From assembly GCA_027325115.1 (NCBI GenBank), contig DAHWFG010000056.1, forward strand, positions 1-9,282: a stretch of 9,282 nucleotides of DNA, given 5' to 3'. The notes beneath the pieces were generated by a model. That model searched no databases. It worked only from the letters and a program-made list of their open reading frames with translations, and was not told where the DNA came from. A program made the position numbers and the translations under genes. This document shows positions 7,952 through 9,282 of the stretch, piece by piece; the stretch's first letter is position 1, and each line of letters opens with the position of its first letter. Origin of the DNA: JAKBCQ01 sp021807585 (lineage in GTDB: Bacteria > Planctomycetota > Planctomycetia > Isosphaerales > Isosphaeraceae).

Positions 7952-7957
7952 GGGAGG
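7952..7957 (+). promoter_or_regulatory. strong Shine-Dalgarno site GGGAGG
   Basis: GGGAGG ends 6 nt before ATG 7964 and sets that start over the in-frame TTG at 7961. It is the clearest ribosome binding site in the window. Confidence 0.75.
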
Positions 7958-7963
7958 ATATTG

Positions 7964-8308
7964 ATGGGACGCAAACCGACCCCCTCCCAAAAACGAGCTC
8001 GACGAGCGAGGAAACGGAAATATCAAACGATTATGCTTCATGGTAAGCAGGTACGAGTCAAGCGACCCGTGCCGATCGACGGGATGACCGTGGACGAATT
8101 TATCGACCGGATCGCCGATCCGATCTGGTTGCATCAGCAGGAGTTATGGCATTTGATGAAGCCGTACGGAGATTGTTCCGATGGAGGGGATAACGATAGC
8201 GGCGAAGTCGACCCGATCCAAGAGATGGATTTCGACGAACTCGAGCGTGGTTTTCCGATTGATCGCGAGAACGAACGGGACGATGTGGATTCGATTAAAG
8301 ATAAGTAA
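7964..8308 (+). CDS. small basic/acidic protein of unknown function
   Basis: 114 residues. The first 36 are strongly basic (KRARRARKRKYQ and KQVRVKRP), the middle is a conserved-looking core (IDGMTVDEFIDRIADPIWLHQQELWHLM, given here as IDGMTVDEFIDR then ADPIWLHQQELW), and the tail from about 70 is strongly acidic (Asp/Glu-rich). I recall small planctomycete proteins with the same core but know no function. No signal peptide or membrane helix is present, so it is cytoplasmic; the basic end could bind nucleic acid (inference). It begins 22 nt after the fusion gene and probably shares its transcript, although the two products would sit in different compartments. Confidence 0.75.
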   Translation: MGRKPTPSQKRARRARKRKYQTIMLHGKQVRVKRPVPIDGMTVDEFIDRIADPIWLHQQELWHLMKPYGDCSDGGDNDSGEVDPIQEMDFDELERGFPIDRENERDDVDSIKDK

Positions 8309-8670
8309 ATCAATGATTGTAAGCGCGAATCGACGATTGATCGCGATTGGATCGACGACCAGAACGAGGAGATCCCTTATTCATCCATCGAATACGATGG
8401 ATGAATTAACAACGGATTTCATGATTCAAAATGCTTACAATAATTAATTTATTGCGACATGTGATGTTCGACGATTAACCTTTCATCGAGGTCGACCAGC
8501 CGTTTTATGGTCTCCACGCCGTTCCACGACCGAAAAAGGAATTGGGATTGAATCCAACCCATATCGTCCGACGATATCGATTGATAGGCTGTGAGCGTGC
8601 GGAGTTTGTGATGATGCGCGAATGATCGTAAGGGAATCGGCGAAGATTTCGAATCAAACCTGGGATGACG
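8309..8670. other. gap of about 360 bp without a convincing gene
   Basis: Contains a perfect inverted repeat (8379-8406), an AT-rich stretch (about 8404-8460), and a second copy of the 13-mer CGATTGATCGCGA (8334-8346; the first at 8256-8268 lies inside the preceding gene). A minus-strand open frame of 78 codons (8449-8685) starts with GTG and overlaps the next gene's start; I recognise nothing in it. No tRNA or IS end is apparent. The start region of the next gene presumably carries its promoter here, but I see no good one. Confidence 0.5.
8379..8406. terminator. perfect 12-bp inverted repeat, possible terminator
   Basis: ATTCATCCATCG (8379-8390) and CGATGGATGAAT (8395-8406) pair perfectly around an AATA loop. 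It starts 70 nt after the stop of the small protein gene. No T run follows on either strand, so it may be a U-less terminator, an mRNA 3'-end stabiliser or a protein-binding palindrome. Confidence 0.45.
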
Positions 8671-9282
8671 ATGCAACCGAAACACTTGAAACCGCTCTTG
8701 CTATCGTGCGGATATCGGCCCGATTTGATTCGCTCCGATTTCCCTTCTGGAGACGACTATCGGGTTCCACTTGTCGGTTTCGCCACATCTCCGATGGATT
8801 CTCGGTCGGCGTGCGTGGCGGTCGCAATGACGAACGGCGATCCTCGCACCTCGGTTGAAAGATGCAAGCCGCTGGGAGCGCCCATCGTTTTCCATATCTT
8901 CCAAGAAACCCTTCAGTGGTGGAAACAGGGAGTTTCGTCGGCCGAGTTAATGGAATCGATCACATCTGATCAGGTCGATGCCTTCTTCCAAACACGTCGA
9001 GAGGATTTTTCGCCTAAGGCTATTTATCGAGCCAAGACTTTGGGGCGTGTGCGAGACGAGTATCAACAATCGTTCGTCGACATGGGACTGATGCCCTTGG
9101 TCGAGCGGCAAGTAGGAGAAGCGGTGAGCGCTCTGATCGAGCGCGTCGTCAACCGACTCAAAAGTCGACTCGGCTGGAAGGATGTAACGGAAGAACAGGG
9201 TCATTGGCTGCTAAGATCGGTTTTCCAACTCGTCGCGGCTAAAATTCTGAGAGATAAGCATTTACATTTGTTTAAGGACATC
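8671..9282 (+). CDS. N-6 DNA methylase-type protein, N-terminal part, cut by window end
   Basis: The frame is open from ATG 8671 through the last base (204 codons) with no stop, so the gene continues outside. It starts MQPKHLKPLLLSCGYRPDLI and contains GAPIVFHIFQETLQWWKQG (from 69), EDFSPKAIYRAKTLGR (from 111), SFVDMGLMPLVERQVGE (from 134) and EEQGHWLLRSVFQLVAAKIL (from 174). These match my memory of the N-terminal region of N-6 adenine DNA methylases of Eco57I/HsdM-like restriction-modification systems; the catalytic NPPY-type motif would lie downstream and is not visible. An in-frame ATG at 8665 is an alternative start; GGGA (8662-8665) spaced 5 nt before 8671 favours the latter. The upstream stop is at 8629. 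GC is lower than in the neighbouring genes, suggesting transfer. The specific system type is unresolved. Confidence 0.75.
   Translation, partial: MQPKHLKPLLLSCGYRPDLIRSDFPSGDDYRVPLVGFATSPMDSRSACVAVAMTNGDPRTSVERCKPLGAPIVFHIFQETLQWWKQGVSSAELMESITSDQVDAFFQTRREDFSPKAIYRAKTLGRVRDEYQQSFVDMGLMPLVERQVGEAVSALIERVVNRLKSRLGWKDVTEEQGHWLLRSVFQLVAAKILRDKHLHLFKDI

Noticed and set aside
8181..8447. Plus-strand open frame running past the end of the small gene
   Set aside because: Mostly an out-of-frame shadow of the 7964-8308 gene; the unique tail is short and AT-rich, without a known motif.
8449..8685. Minus-strand open frame of 78 codons in the gap before the methylase gene
   Set aside because: GTG start with no clear Shine-Dalgarno site, no recognisable family, and overlap with the divergent methylase start. 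Kept only as a note.

Overview
The window looks like a chromosomal stretch of a planctomycete (phylum Planctomycetota; family level cannot be fixed from here). The main evidence is a 1392-residue secreted protein that joins domains typical of that phylum: a TIM-barrel sugar isomerase-like domain, a Pirellula/Verrucomicrobium-type c-heme domain, a DUF6797-like region with a beta-propeller, and an azurin-like copper domain. A small basic/acidic protein and an envelope protein pair resemble planctomycete families I recall from memory. Most of the DNA is GC-rich, with short AT-rich patches inside genes.

Layout. From about 3 to 2251, two plus-strand genes are coupled by a TGATG stop/start overlap: a Ser/Gly/Thr-rich protein with a 63-bp tandem repeat (5' end outside the window) and a single-pass membrane protein with a coiled coil and a conserved C-terminal domain. 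They are probably parts of one envelope assembly. From 2320 to about 3504, on the minus strand and convergent with the pair, lies a stand-alone FAD/NAD(P)H oxidoreductase of the type often fused to SelD. From 3505 to 3762 is a divergent intergenic region with a perfect hairpin. From 3763 to 7941 is the large fusion, followed 22 nt later by a 114-residue basic/acidic protein with a strong Shine-Dalgarno site (7964-8308), probably in the same transcript.

From 8309 the character changes. There is a gap of about 360 bp holding a perfect 12-bp inverted repeat. Then comes a gene at about 8671 that stays open to the end of the window and reads as the N-terminal part of an N-6 DNA methylase-type protein, probably from a restriction-modification or related defence locus. 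This right end has lower GC, and the palindrome CGATCG, present about 42 times in the first 8.1 kb by hand count, is absent from it. I read it as the edge of an accessory region.

How the genes might work together: the large fusion is probably exported and carries both heme c and copper sites, so it could oxidise a sugar or similar substrate in the propeller and pass electrons outward along one chain. The divergent flavoprotein is a possible but unproven redox neighbour. The remaining genes have no evident functional link to it.
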